The position numbers were made by a program, and so were the translations under genes. From the NCBI RefSeq assembly GCF_034674885.1, contig NZ_JAUCDS010000001.1:186001-250000 (forward strand): DNA of 64,000 nucleotides, given 5' to 3'. This DNA is from Castellaniella sp034674885 (GTDB lineage: Bacteria; Pseudomonadota; Gammaproteobacteria; Burkholderiales; Burkholderiaceae_B). Below, one piece after another: positions 1-6,403 of the stretch; the first letter of the stretch is position 1; every line of letters starts with the position of its first letter. Under the pieces are notes generated by a model. That model saw only the letters and a list, made by a program, of their open reading frames with translations, was not told where the DNA came from and ran no database searches.

Positions 1-53
1 CGGACGGCGGGGTAGGTCTTGGTGATGCGGCGTAAGGCCAGTCGCGGCGGCAT
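1..53 (-). CDS. ABC transporter ATP-binding protein, N-terminal tip only (partial)
   Basis: Reading leftward from an ATG at 53, the first 17 codons give MPPRLALRRITKTYPAV and the frame then leaves the window. A start of the type LALRRITKxYPAV is typical of the first beta strand of ABC ATPases of the simple-sugar/nucleoside (RbsA/BmpA-associated) class, just before the residues that lead to Walker A. Nothing catalytic lies inside the window, so the class is inferred from this short stretch alone. No strong Shine-Dalgarno is visible; a GGAC lies about 6 bases upstream. It lies downstream of, and on the same strand as, the LysE-type gene, about 250 bases away. Confidence 0.5.
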   Translation of the reverse strand, partial: MPPRLALRRITKTYPAV

Positions 54-302
54 GCAGGCGTCCTGTTCGAATCGTTCGTGAAACAGCCGGATTCGAAAAA
101 TTCTACTCAGGAAGCGGGAAGCGGCCTAAAGGGGACAAACCCCTAGGCCAGCCTGGCAGACCTGAGCACGACGAACCGCCAGGCCCGCCACATGGTCGTG
201 TTCGGGGCTCTGGCACCGGGACATCACGTTTTGTGAATGATGGATATTATCGCAGAGTGATGATGACTGTCATGTCCAGTCCCATCAGGCCCCGGAGAGG
301 CC
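54..302. other. Gene-free stretch with two inverted repeats
   Basis: I see no credible gene here. It holds an inverted repeat TTCGAATC (66-73) / GATTCGAA (90-97) with a 16-base spacer, placed 13-44 bases upstream of the ABC ATPase start and so positioned like an operator or leader element for that gene. It also holds a stem-loop: GGCCTA (123-128) pairs with TAGGCC (144-149), and GGGG (131-134) pairs with CCCC (140-143) around an ACAAA loop. No run of T follows the stem on either strand, so it is not an obvious intrinsic terminator. I do not recognise a known riboswitch consensus. Confidence 0.4.
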
Positions 303-938
303 TCAGGCCTCGAAGGCCATGCGTCCGGCAAACCACAGAAACAGCGCCCCCACCAGGCCGCTGCCGGTGCGCGCCAGCCCCTGTCGCCGACGAAACGCTG
401 CCGCCAGACGCGAGCCGCCGAAGATCAGGGACGACAGATACAGGGCACTGCACACCTGCAGGATCGCGGCCAGGATCAGGAAGGACAAAGCCGGATGCGG
501 ATAGGCCGGGTCCACGAACTGGACGAAGAACGACAGCAGGAACAGGATGGCCTTGGGATTGAGCAGGCTGAGCAGCAAGGCCTTGTGAAAGGGGTTGCCG
601 GCCGCGCTGGATACGGTTTTTGTCTCGCCATGCCCCGGATGCAGGGCGGACCACAGCAGGCGGATGCCCAAGTAGCTGAGATACACGGCGCCCACGGCCT
701 TCAGGGCCAGGAACAGCATCGGCAACAAGCGCAGCACGGACGCGGCACCAGCTGCCGTCAGCGTCATGAGGATGGAATCCCCCAGGAACACCCCGCAGGC
801 AGCCTGGTATCCCGCACGCACCCCGCGCCCGGCCCCGACAGCCAGCACGAACAAGGAATTGGGCCCGGGCAGCAGCACGATGAAGACGACGCCCGCCAGA
901 TAGGTCCAGACGTCCAGAACGCCGTATTCAGAAAACAT
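303..938 (-). CDS. LysE/RhtB family exporter, LeuE-like
   Basis: An inner-membrane amino-acid exporter of the LysE/RhtB superfamily. The N-terminus MFSEYGVLDVWTYLAG, followed by LPGPNSLFVLAVG and the ACGVFLGD stretch, closely resembles E. coli LeuE, a leucine exporter, and the 211-aa length fits the family. About six hydrophobic segments can be counted. I chose the start at 938 rather than an upstream in-frame ATG at 995 because family members begin exactly at this MF(S/A)EYGVL motif; the extra 19 residues have no family counterpart. The substrate is inferred from similarity only. It runs on the same strand as ahpF, which ends about 150 bases upstream behind its own terminator, so it is probably transcribed separately. 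Confidence 0.85.
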   Translation of the reverse strand: MFSEYGVLDVWTYLAGVVFIVLLPGPNSLFVLAVGAGRGVRAGYQAACGVFLGDSILMTLTAAGAASVLRLLPMLFLALKAVGAVYLSYLGIRLLWSALHPGHGETKTVSSAAGNPFHKALLLSLLNPKAILFLLSFFVQFVDPAYPHPALSFLILAAILQVCSALYLSSLIFGGSRLAAAFRRRQGLARTGSGLVGALFLWFAGRMAFEA

Positions 939-1038
939 GATGAGTGCGATCAGAGAGGCCGCGCCAGGCGGCCGCACGCGGGAATTGCGCAACAATCATT
1001 GTATCCAGATCGGGTTCATGAAATGCGCGACCTGAGCT

Positions 1039-1069
1039 AAAAAAGGCCCCACAGCATCACTGTGGAGCC
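1039..1069 (-). terminator. Intrinsic terminator of ahpF
   Basis: Read on the minus strand, GGCTCCACAG and CTGTGGGGCC form a stem with one mismatch around a 5-base loop, followed directly by a run of six or seven T. It begins about 20 bases beyond the ahpF stop codon. Confidence 0.8.
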
Positions 1070-1091
1070 CTGGGTGCTTCCAGCCTCTGGA

Positions 1092-2666
1092 TCAGGCCGC
1101 CGCGACCGCGTCGACTTCTACCGAACTGCGGATCAGGTGGTCGAAGGCGGACAGGGCGGCCTTGGCCCCATCGCCGGCGGCGATGATGATCTGCTTGTAG
1201 GGCACCGTGGTCGCGTCGCCAGCGGCGAACACGCCCGGCACCGAGGTCTGCCCTCGCGCATCGACCACGATTTCGCCGTGCTGGGTCAGATCCACCGTGC
1301 CCTTCAGCCATTCGGTGTTGGGCACCAGACCGATCTGGATGAACACGCCTTCCAGCTCGACCTGATGGACGTCGCCGCTGCTGCGATCCTTGTAGCTCAG
1401 GCCTGTCACGCGCTTGCCGTCGCCGTGGATTTCCGTGGTCTGCGCCGACGTCAGGACGACGACGTTGGGCAGGCTGCGAAGCTTGCGCTGCAGGACCTCG
1501 TCCGCACGCAGAGCGTCGCCGTATTCCACCAGCGTGACATGGCCCACGATCCCGGCCAGGTCGATTGCCGCTTCGACGCCCGAATTGCCGCCGCCGATGA
1601 CCGCCACGCGCTTGCCCTTGAACAGCGGACCGTCGCAGTGCGGGCAGTAGGCCACGCCGCGATTGCGGTATTCGTCCTCGCCCGGCACGTTGATCTGGCG
1701 CCAGCGCGCGCCTGTGGACAGAATGACGTTCTTGGCCTTCAGCACGGCGCCGCTGGCCAGTTCGACCTGGATGGACTTGCCCGGCACCAGCTTGGTGGCC
1801 CGTTGCAGGTTCATGATGTCGACCTCGTAGGCCTTGACGTGCTGTTCCAGCGCGACGCCAAATTTAGGGCCCTCGGTTTCCAGCACCGAGATGTAGTTTT
1901 CGATCGCCATGGTATCGAGCACCTGGCCGCCGAAGCGTTCGGCCACCACACCCGTGCGGATGCCCTTGCGGGCCGCATAGACGGCTGCCGCAGCGCCGGC
2001 AGGACCGCCGCCCACAACCAGCACGTCGAATTCCTCGCGGGCATTCAGGGCTTCGACCTTGGCGTCGTCGTTGCCGGCATCCAGCTTGGCCAGGAATTCC
2101 TCGACCCCGGCGCGGCCCTGATGGAACAATTCGCCATTCAGGAACACCGCAGGCACCGACAGGATTTCGCGTTTCTGCACTTCGTCCTGGAACAGCGCGC
2201 CATCGATGGCCACGTGACGGATGCGCGGGTTGACGACCGACATCGCGTTCAGCGCCTGGACCACGTCCGGGCAATTCTGGCACGACAGGGAAAAATAGGT
2301 TTCGAACTGGTAATCGCCCGGCAAGGCGCGGATCTGTTCGATCACGTAGTCGTCGAGTTTGGGCGGATGACCGCCAACCTGCAGCAAGGCCAGGACCAGC
2401 GAGGTGAATTCGTGACCCAGAGGAATCCCGGCGAAACGCACGCCGACATCACTGCCCGCCCGGGCGATTTCAAACGAAGGGCTGCGGCCATCCGAGGCCG
2501 CGACTTCGGAAAGGGACAGCTTGTCGGACAGACTGGCGATTTCTTCCAGAAAGACGCGCAATTCCTGCGCCTGGGTGCTTCCATCCAGGGAGGCGCGCAG
2601 CTCGACGGGCAACGTGACCCGCTCGAGATAGGTTCCCAATTGTCCTTTGAGGTTTGCATCCAGCAT
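1092..2666 (-). CDS. ahpF: Alkyl hydroperoxide reductase subunit F
   Basis: A flavoprotein disulfide reductase that passes electrons from NADH through its N-terminal thioredoxin-like domain to AhpC. At 524 aa it has full family length. The N-terminal redox pair is C129-x2-C132 (SCQNC). The FAD-binding glycine motif VVGGGPAG lies near residue 217, the thioredoxin-reductase-like pair is C341-x2-C344 (CPHC), and an NAD-binding VIGGGNSG motif follows. The C-terminal GVFAAGDA motif is also present. An AAGGTG ribosome site lies just upstream of the ATG. It follows ahpC on the same strand, but a terminator-like hairpin (2740-2772) separates them, so ahpF is probably expressed at a lower level or from its own promoter. 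Confidence 0.97.
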   Translation of the reverse strand: MLDANLKGQLGTYLERVTLPVELRASLDGSTQAQELRVFLEEIASLSDKLSLSEVAASDGRSPSFEIARAGSDVGVRFAGIPLGHEFTSLVLALLQVGGHPPKLDDYVIEQIRALPGDYQFETYFSLSCQNCPDVVQALNAMSVVNPRIRHVAIDGALFQDEVQKREILSVPAVFLNGELFHQGRAGVEEFLAKLDAGNDDAKVEALNAREEFDVLVVGGGPAGAAAAVYAARKGIRTGVVAERFGGQVLDTMAIENYISVLETEGPKFGVALEQHVKAYEVDIMNLQRATKLVPGKSIQVELASGAVLKAKNVILSTGARWRQINVPGEDEYRNRGVAYCPHCDGPLFKGKRVAVIGGGNSGVEAAIDLAGIVGHVTLVEYGDALRADEVLQRKLRSLPNVVVLTSAQTTEIHGDGKRVTGLSYKDRSSGDVHQVELEGVFIQIGLVPNTEWLKGTVDLTQHGEIVVDARGQTSVPGVFAAGDATTVPYKQIIIAAGDGAKAALSAFDHLIRSSVEVDAVAAA

Positions 2667-2739
2667 AGTTCACACCTTTTTGGAAAAAACTTCCCCCGGA
2701 CAGGCCATTATGGCACTGCCCAATCAAACGCATGGGGAG

Positions 2740-2772
2740 AAAAAATGGGCGGCCCGCCCGCAGCCGGGCCGC
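2740..2772 (-). terminator. Terminator-like hairpin between ahpC and ahpF
   Basis: On the minus strand GCGGCCCG (2772-2765) pairs with CGGGCCGC (2756-2749) around an 8-base loop, and after CCA comes a run of six T (2745-2740). It lies 94 bases beyond the ahpC stop and 74 bases before the ahpF start. Partial read-through here would give much more AhpC than AhpF. Confidence 0.65.
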
Positions 2773-2865
2773 GATCGCATCATTCGCATTCCGTGTGGTC
2801 CAGCCAGACAGAATGCCCGGCGTATCGGCGGCTCCTGCCGCCGCACGCCGCTCAGGCGATGGGGA

Positions 2866-3429
2866 TCAGATCTTGCCGACCAGGTCCAGGGAGGGCGTCA
2901 GGGTCTTGGCGCCTTCTTCCCACTTGGCCGGGCAGACTTCACCCGGGTGGCTGGCGATGTATTGGGCAGCCTTGACCTTGCGCAGCAGTTCGGACGCGTC
3001 GCGGCCGATGCCGTTGTCATGGATTTCCAGAACCTTGATTTCGCCGGCCGGGTTGACCACGAAGGTGCCGCGCAGGGCGATGCCTTCTTCTTCGATCAGC
3101 ACGTCGAAGTTGCGCGACAGCGCGTGGGTCGGATCGCCGATCATCGGGTAGTTGACCTTCTTGATGGCGTCGGACGTGTCGTGCCAGGCCTTGTGGGCGA
3201 AATGGGTGTCGGTGGACACGGAATAGACTTCCACGCCCAGCTTCTGGAATTCGGCGTAATGATCGGCCAGGTCTTCCAGCTCGGTCGGGCACACGAACGT
3301 GAAGTCGGCAGGGTAGAACACAAACACCGCCCATTTGCCGGCGACGGTCTGGTCGCTGACCTCGACGAACTTGCCATTGTGATACGCAGTGGCTTTGAAG
3401 GGCTTGATCGTGGTGTTGATCAGGGACAT
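2866..3429 (-). CDS. ahpC: Alkyl hydroperoxide reductase subunit C (peroxiredoxin)
   Basis: A typical 2-Cys peroxiredoxin that reduces hydrogen peroxide, organic peroxides and peroxynitrite and is re-reduced by AhpF. The 187-aa length is exactly that of the AhpC family. The peroxidatic cysteine is C47 in the motif DFTFVCPTE, and the resolving cysteine is C166 in HPGEVCPAKW. A good ribosome site (AGGAG) lies six bases before the ATG. The upstream region carries a candidate tetrameric OxyR site (3510-3546). It is the first gene of the ahpC-ahpF pair. Confidence 0.98.
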   Translation of the reverse strand: MSLINTTIKPFKATAYHNGKFVEVSDQTVAGKWAVFVFYPADFTFVCPTELEDLADHYAEFQKLGVEVYSVSTDTHFAHKAWHDTSDAIKKVNYPMIGDPTHALSRNFDVLIEEEGIALRGTFVVNPAGEIKVLEIHDNGIGRDASELLRKVKAAQYIASHPGEVCPAKWEEGAKTLTPSLDLVGKI

Positions 3430-3509
3430 AAGGACTCCTTGTGGTTGGTTCGGGACGTTGCCTCAGTGGCTACAGGAGCTAGTGTAGGCAATCCCTATTG
3501 ATAAGTAAA

Positions 3510-3546
3510 ATTGATAGTTTTTATTGTCGTGATTGGAATTGACTAT
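3510..3546. promoter_or_regulatory. Candidate OxyR binding site upstream of ahpC
   Basis: Four tetranucleotides occur at exact 11-base phasing: ATTG (3510), TTAT (3521), ATTG (3532) and CTAT (3543). The OxyR consensus is ATAG-N7-CTAT-N7-ATAG-N7-CTAT, so 13 of 16 specified bases match with the correct spacing. It sits 81-117 bases upstream of the ahpC start codon, a usual position for OxyR. The assignment is inference from pattern; the AT-rich background raises the chance of coincidence. Confidence 0.4.
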
Positions 3547-3819
3547 CAGCGAGCCGGTAGAACGTGCAACAAGACCTCCGGAATCGTACCTACATCTTAA
3601 AGATGGGTTCCCATTTCCCCTGCCTGAATATCATATCCGGGATTGCAAATGACCGATGGCGGGCATTTCACCGTCTTTTAGCCGGTTTTCAGCCCGGACC
3701 GCCCGGAAAACGGCAGCTGAATAATTGCTAACAGTTCAAGTCATCTCGTCGTTGACGGCCTAGAAAGGCGGGGGGTAGCGTGAAAGCACTGCCTTCTCAC
3801 TTTACGGAGGATACGTCTT
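3547..3819. other. Intergenic region upstream of the PRC-barrel gene
   Basis: Together with the ahpC leader this makes a 390-base gene-free stretch between two divergent genes. It must hold the rightward promoter of the PRC-barrel gene, but no convincing -35/-10 pair stands out. A purine-rich ribosome site (ACGGAGGATACG) lies at 3803-3814, just before the ATG at 3820. Confidence 0.35.
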
Positions 3820-4368
3820 ATGCAAGCAAAACACACTTTGGCCGCAATGGCCGTGATGTCAATGACGTTGGTCGGAACCGGCTTTGCCCAGACCGGCTCA
3901 GGCACTGCTTCCACTCCAGCGCCGGCAACCATGGGCGCATCCGGCGCTGCATCGACCAGCCAGCAGGAAGCATCCCAGGTGCTGGCCAGCAATCTCATCG
4001 GCATGCCGGTCAGGAACGGCACGGACGACAAGGCCGAGGACATCGGCAAGATCACCGACCTGGTGCTGAACCAGGACCAGAAGACCGTCAACGTGCTGAT
4101 CGGCGTAGGCGGCTTCCTGGGGATCGGCGCCAAGAACGTGGGGGTGCCGCTGGACAAGGTGGCATTCAACACCCAGGCCAAGACCGCCGTCGTGCACATG
4201 AGCAAGGGAGAACTGGAAAAAGCTCCGGCCTATGTGACACTGGCCGACAAGCAGGCCAAGCAGGAACAGGCTGAGCAGCAGTCCCAACTGAAGCAGCAGC
4301 AGACGCAGCCGCCTTCTTCCCCGCTGGGCTCGCCAGCCCCCGCCGCCGGCGGAAACGCCTCGCAATGA
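3820..4368 (+). CDS. Secreted PRC-barrel domain protein
   Basis: A 182-aa exported protein of unknown role. Residues 1-23 form a clear Sec signal peptide ending VGTGFA, followed by a Ser/Thr/Ala/Pro-rich linker. Residues about 52-130 form a PRC-barrel-like fold: the ASNLIGMPVRNG opening, the EDIGKITDLVLN strand and the VGGFLGIGAKNVGVPL strand are typical. The C-terminal 45 residues are Gln-rich and then Pro/Ala-rich, probably disordered. Such periplasmic PRC-barrel proteins are common in Burkholderiales beside stress-related small proteins; here the next two genes encode a tiny membrane protein and a BON lipoprotein. The function is not established. Confidence 0.85.
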   Translation: MQAKHTLAAMAVMSMTLVGTGFAQTGSGTASTPAPATMGASGAASTSQQEASQVLASNLIGMPVRNGTDDKAEDIGKITDLVLNQDQKTVNVLIGVGGFLGIGAKNVGVPLDKVAFNTQAKTAVVHMSKGELEKAPAYVTLADKQAKQEQAEQQSQLKQQQTQPPSSPLGSPAPAAGGNASQ

Positions 4369-4452
4369 TTCCGCACGACACCCGGCCAGCCGATTTGCAT
4401 TCACGCAAGCGGTTGTCCGGCGATATTCAGCCATAACAAGAAGGGGATATTC

Positions 4453-4599
4453 ATGCTCTATACCATCGCCGTCGTTTTATTGATCCTGTGGCTGCTGGGG
4501 CTGGTCAGCTCGTACACCATCGGCGGTTTCATCCACATCCTGCTGGTCATCGCCGTGATCATGATTCTGGTGCGTCTGATCAGCGGACGGCGCCTGTAG
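4453..4599 (+). CDS. Small hydrophobic membrane protein, lmo0937 family
   Basis: A 48-residue, almost wholly hydrophobic peptide beginning MLYTIAVVLLILWLLG and ending RLISGRRL, with two membrane segments separated by a short SSYTIGG turn. This composition and the T-(I/M)-GG-x-(I/V)-H core match the lmo0937-type family of tiny inner-membrane proteins, which often lie among stress-response genes. A GAAGGGGAT ribosome site (4440-4448) precedes the ATG. It follows the PRC-barrel gene by 84 bases on the same strand and may be co-transcribed. No biochemical function is known. Confidence 0.85.
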   Translation: MLYTIAVVLLILWLLGLVSSYTIGGFIHILLVIAVIMILVRLISGRRL

Positions 4600-4641
4600 C
4601 CGGCATCCGGCTCATCTTCCCGCGCCTTCCCGGCGCGCGAT

Positions 4642-4686
4642 CGGCGGCTTGTTCCGGAACCTGCGTTGCACCGGAGCAAGCCGCCG
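4642..4686. terminator. Long symmetric stem-loop between convergent genes
   Basis: CGGCGGCTTG (4642-4651) pairs with CAAGCCGCCG (4677-4686), and the stem continues inward with TCCGG/CCGGA around a 13-base loop. It lies between the small membrane protein and the convergent BON lipoprotein gene, the usual place for a shared bidirectional terminator, but neither side has a strong T run. Confidence 0.45.
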
Positions 4687-4698
4687 AGTCCTGGACGA

Positions 4699-5022
4699 TC
4701 AGGGGGCCACGACGATATTGTTGTGGACTTCCTTGACGCCATGGACCGTGCTGGCAACCTGGCCGGCACGGTCCTTTTCCTTCTGGGTCTTGGCAAAGCC
4801 CGACAACTGGACGATGCCGCCCTGAATGGTCTTCACATTGATGTTGGCCGCAGGGCCCGCCCCCAGGTCATCGGCGATGCTGGCCTTGACCCGGGTGGTC
4901 ACCACCGACCCATCGACGTATTCGCCCACGGATTCCTGATGATTGGCGACAGAGCAACCCGCCAGGGTCGCCACGCTCAGGCCCAAGGCTGCAGCCAGGG
5001 CGATCTTGTGTGTCATTCCCAT
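4699..5022 (-). CDS. BON-domain lipoprotein (OsmY/DolP-like)
   Basis: A 107-aa lipoprotein with a signal peptide ending in the lipobox LAGC (cysteine 23 from this start), followed by one BON domain. Its landmarks are SVVTTRVKASIADD, NINVKTIQGGIVQLSG and VHGVKEVHNNI. BON proteins bind phospholipid surfaces and support outer-membrane integrity under stress; that role is known for the family and only inferred here. Two in-frame ATGs lie close together. The one at 5022 has the AAGGAG ribosome site seven bases upstream, while the one at 5028 is only one base from it, so I prefer 5022. It is convergent with the two small genes to its left. Confidence 0.88.
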   Translation of the reverse strand: MGMTHKIALAAALGLSVATLAGCSVANHQESVGEYVDGSVVTTRVKASIADDLGAGPAANINVKTIQGGIVQLSGFAKTQKEKDRAGQVASTVHGVKEVHNNIVVAP

Positions 5023-5182
5023 GTTCATTCTCCTTCTGATGGCGCGGACCCTGCCCCGCCTGATTTTCGATGAGAAGCCTGCCTACAGTACACCGGCAGT
5101 GCCGGATTCCGCACTTCGAGCTGTAACAAACGCCCGTGCCATGGCACCCGCCGGAGTTTCCCCGCTCAAGGCGCTTCGCGCT

Positions 5183-6403
5183 TCAATCCGGACAACTCAC
5201 GACTGCGCGCGATTCAGGCAACGGGATATCCACGGACGTGTTGCCCGCAAATTTTCGTATCCTCTCGGCCAGGTCCTGGGTCGGTTTCTCATAACCGTAG
5301 CAGTACGGAGGCGTCGGAACCAATTCGGGCCGGTAATCCTGCAACACGGGCTTTGCATCGCCCAGATACAGGTTGTCTTTCAAGCGCAGAAAGGCCTTGT
5401 AGTCGCGGGTATAGCCGTACAGGGGCTTCAGTCTCTCGTAGGCCTTGCGATCGGATTCGCCGTTGCCCAGCGCACTGCGCTGGGGTGCGATGGGGATATA
5501 GCGGCAGTAATTCACATCGATGCCTTCCACCGTGGGAAAGAACGCAGGCTCCACGCACTTGCGCCGGGAGTCGTTGTTGAAGATGTTTCCTTCGACCAGA
5601 GCCTTGGCCTCCAGGCTGAAGCTCATGCCATAGAAATCCCAGTTCTCCACCAGGTTGTTGAACAAGTGGAACGTGCCGAACTGCGCTCTGGGATTGCGCT
5701 GCACGGTGTTGAAGAAATAGTTGTGGTGCAGCGTCACGCGCGCGATCGAATCGCGCGCGTAGTGGTGAAACAGGTTCTTCGACGTGATGTTGTTCAGCAG
5801 CATGACCTTGTTCGAGTTGTGGAACTTGGTCCACGAGATCGTCACATCCGTCGATCCGTTCTTCACGTTCAGCAGGCGGTCGGACATGCGCGACAGGTCC
5901 ATGTGGTCGACCCAGACGTTGCGGCTGTCGTTGGCGACGTTCACGGCTTGCGTCAACCGGTTCAGGCGGCCGTCGATCGTCAGATGCGTCAGGATGACGT
6001 TCCGGCTTCCATACACGCCCAGGCCGTCGTCTATCAATACCACTCGCTTGCCGCGTCCGTCGATGGTCGTGTTGGACGGCACGCGCAACTGCGACTCCAG
6101 GACGATGGTCATGTCGGAGGCAAACCGTATCCACGTTCGCCCTGTGCGGGCCTGCTCCAGCGCGGCGCGCAGCGTCCCGGGCCCGGCATCCTGGTCGGAC
6201 GTCACCTGGATGAACTTGCCGCCCAGCCCGCCCGTGGCCTTGGCGCCATAGCCTTCGCGCTGCTGCAGCAACGCGGACACGAATGGACAGTGTTCATCCG
6301 GGGCCGCGCACCGTTCGCCGGCCACCGCCAGGCCGCCATACAGCGCGGCCAGCACCAGCAACCAGGTCGTCGCATTCTTTCGCGCAAACATCGAAGCCAC
6401 CAT
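5183..6403 (-). CDS. vexL: Periplasmic Vi-type polysaccharide lyase (pectate-lyase fold, VexL-like)
   Basis: A 406-aa secreted right-handed beta-helix protein related to PL1 pectate lyases. A signal peptide ends near AVAGE (residue 30). The helix core carries VWVDHMDLS (163-171), a calcium-site-like MSDRLLNV segment, VTISWTKFHN and HHNYFFNTVQRNPRAQFG. R236 in QRNP corresponds to the catalytic arginine of the RxPxxR motif; the second arginine is Q241. The gene abuts vexE directly (vexE stop 6404-6406) and ends a Vi-type capsule operon. Vi loci outside Enterobacteriaceae, for example in Achromobacter, are known to carry such a periplasmic Vi-specific lyase. A free-standing pectinase is less likely in this context. 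Confidence 0.82.
   Translation of the reverse strand: MVASMFARKNATTWLLVLAALYGGLAVAGERCAAPDEHCPFVSALLQQREGYGAKATGGLGGKFIQVTSDQDAGPGTLRAALEQARTGRTWIRFASDMTIVLESQLRVPSNTTIDGRGKRVVLIDDGLGVYGSRNVILTHLTIDGRLNRLTQAVNVANDSRNVWVDHMDLSRMSDRLLNVKNGSTDVTISWTKFHNSNKVMLLNNITSKNLFHHYARDSIARVTLHHNYFFNTVQRNPRAQFGTFHLFNNLVENWDFYGMSFSLEAKALVEGNIFNNDSRRKCVEPAFFPTVEGIDVNYCRYIPIAPQRSALGNGESDRKAYERLKPLYGYTRDYKAFLRLKDNLYLGDAKPVLQDYRPELVPTPPYCYGYEKPTQDLAERIRKFAGNTSVDIPLPESRAVVSCPD

Noticed and set aside
1062..2975. 637-codon open frame on the plus strand
   Set aside because: Antisense to ahpF and the end of ahpC; both real genes have all catalytic residues.
5183..6403. Secreted pectate lyase for plant polymer degradation
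   Set aside because: It is the last gene of a tightly packed Vi-type capsule operon and no other plant-polymer genes are near, so a capsule lyase is more likely.
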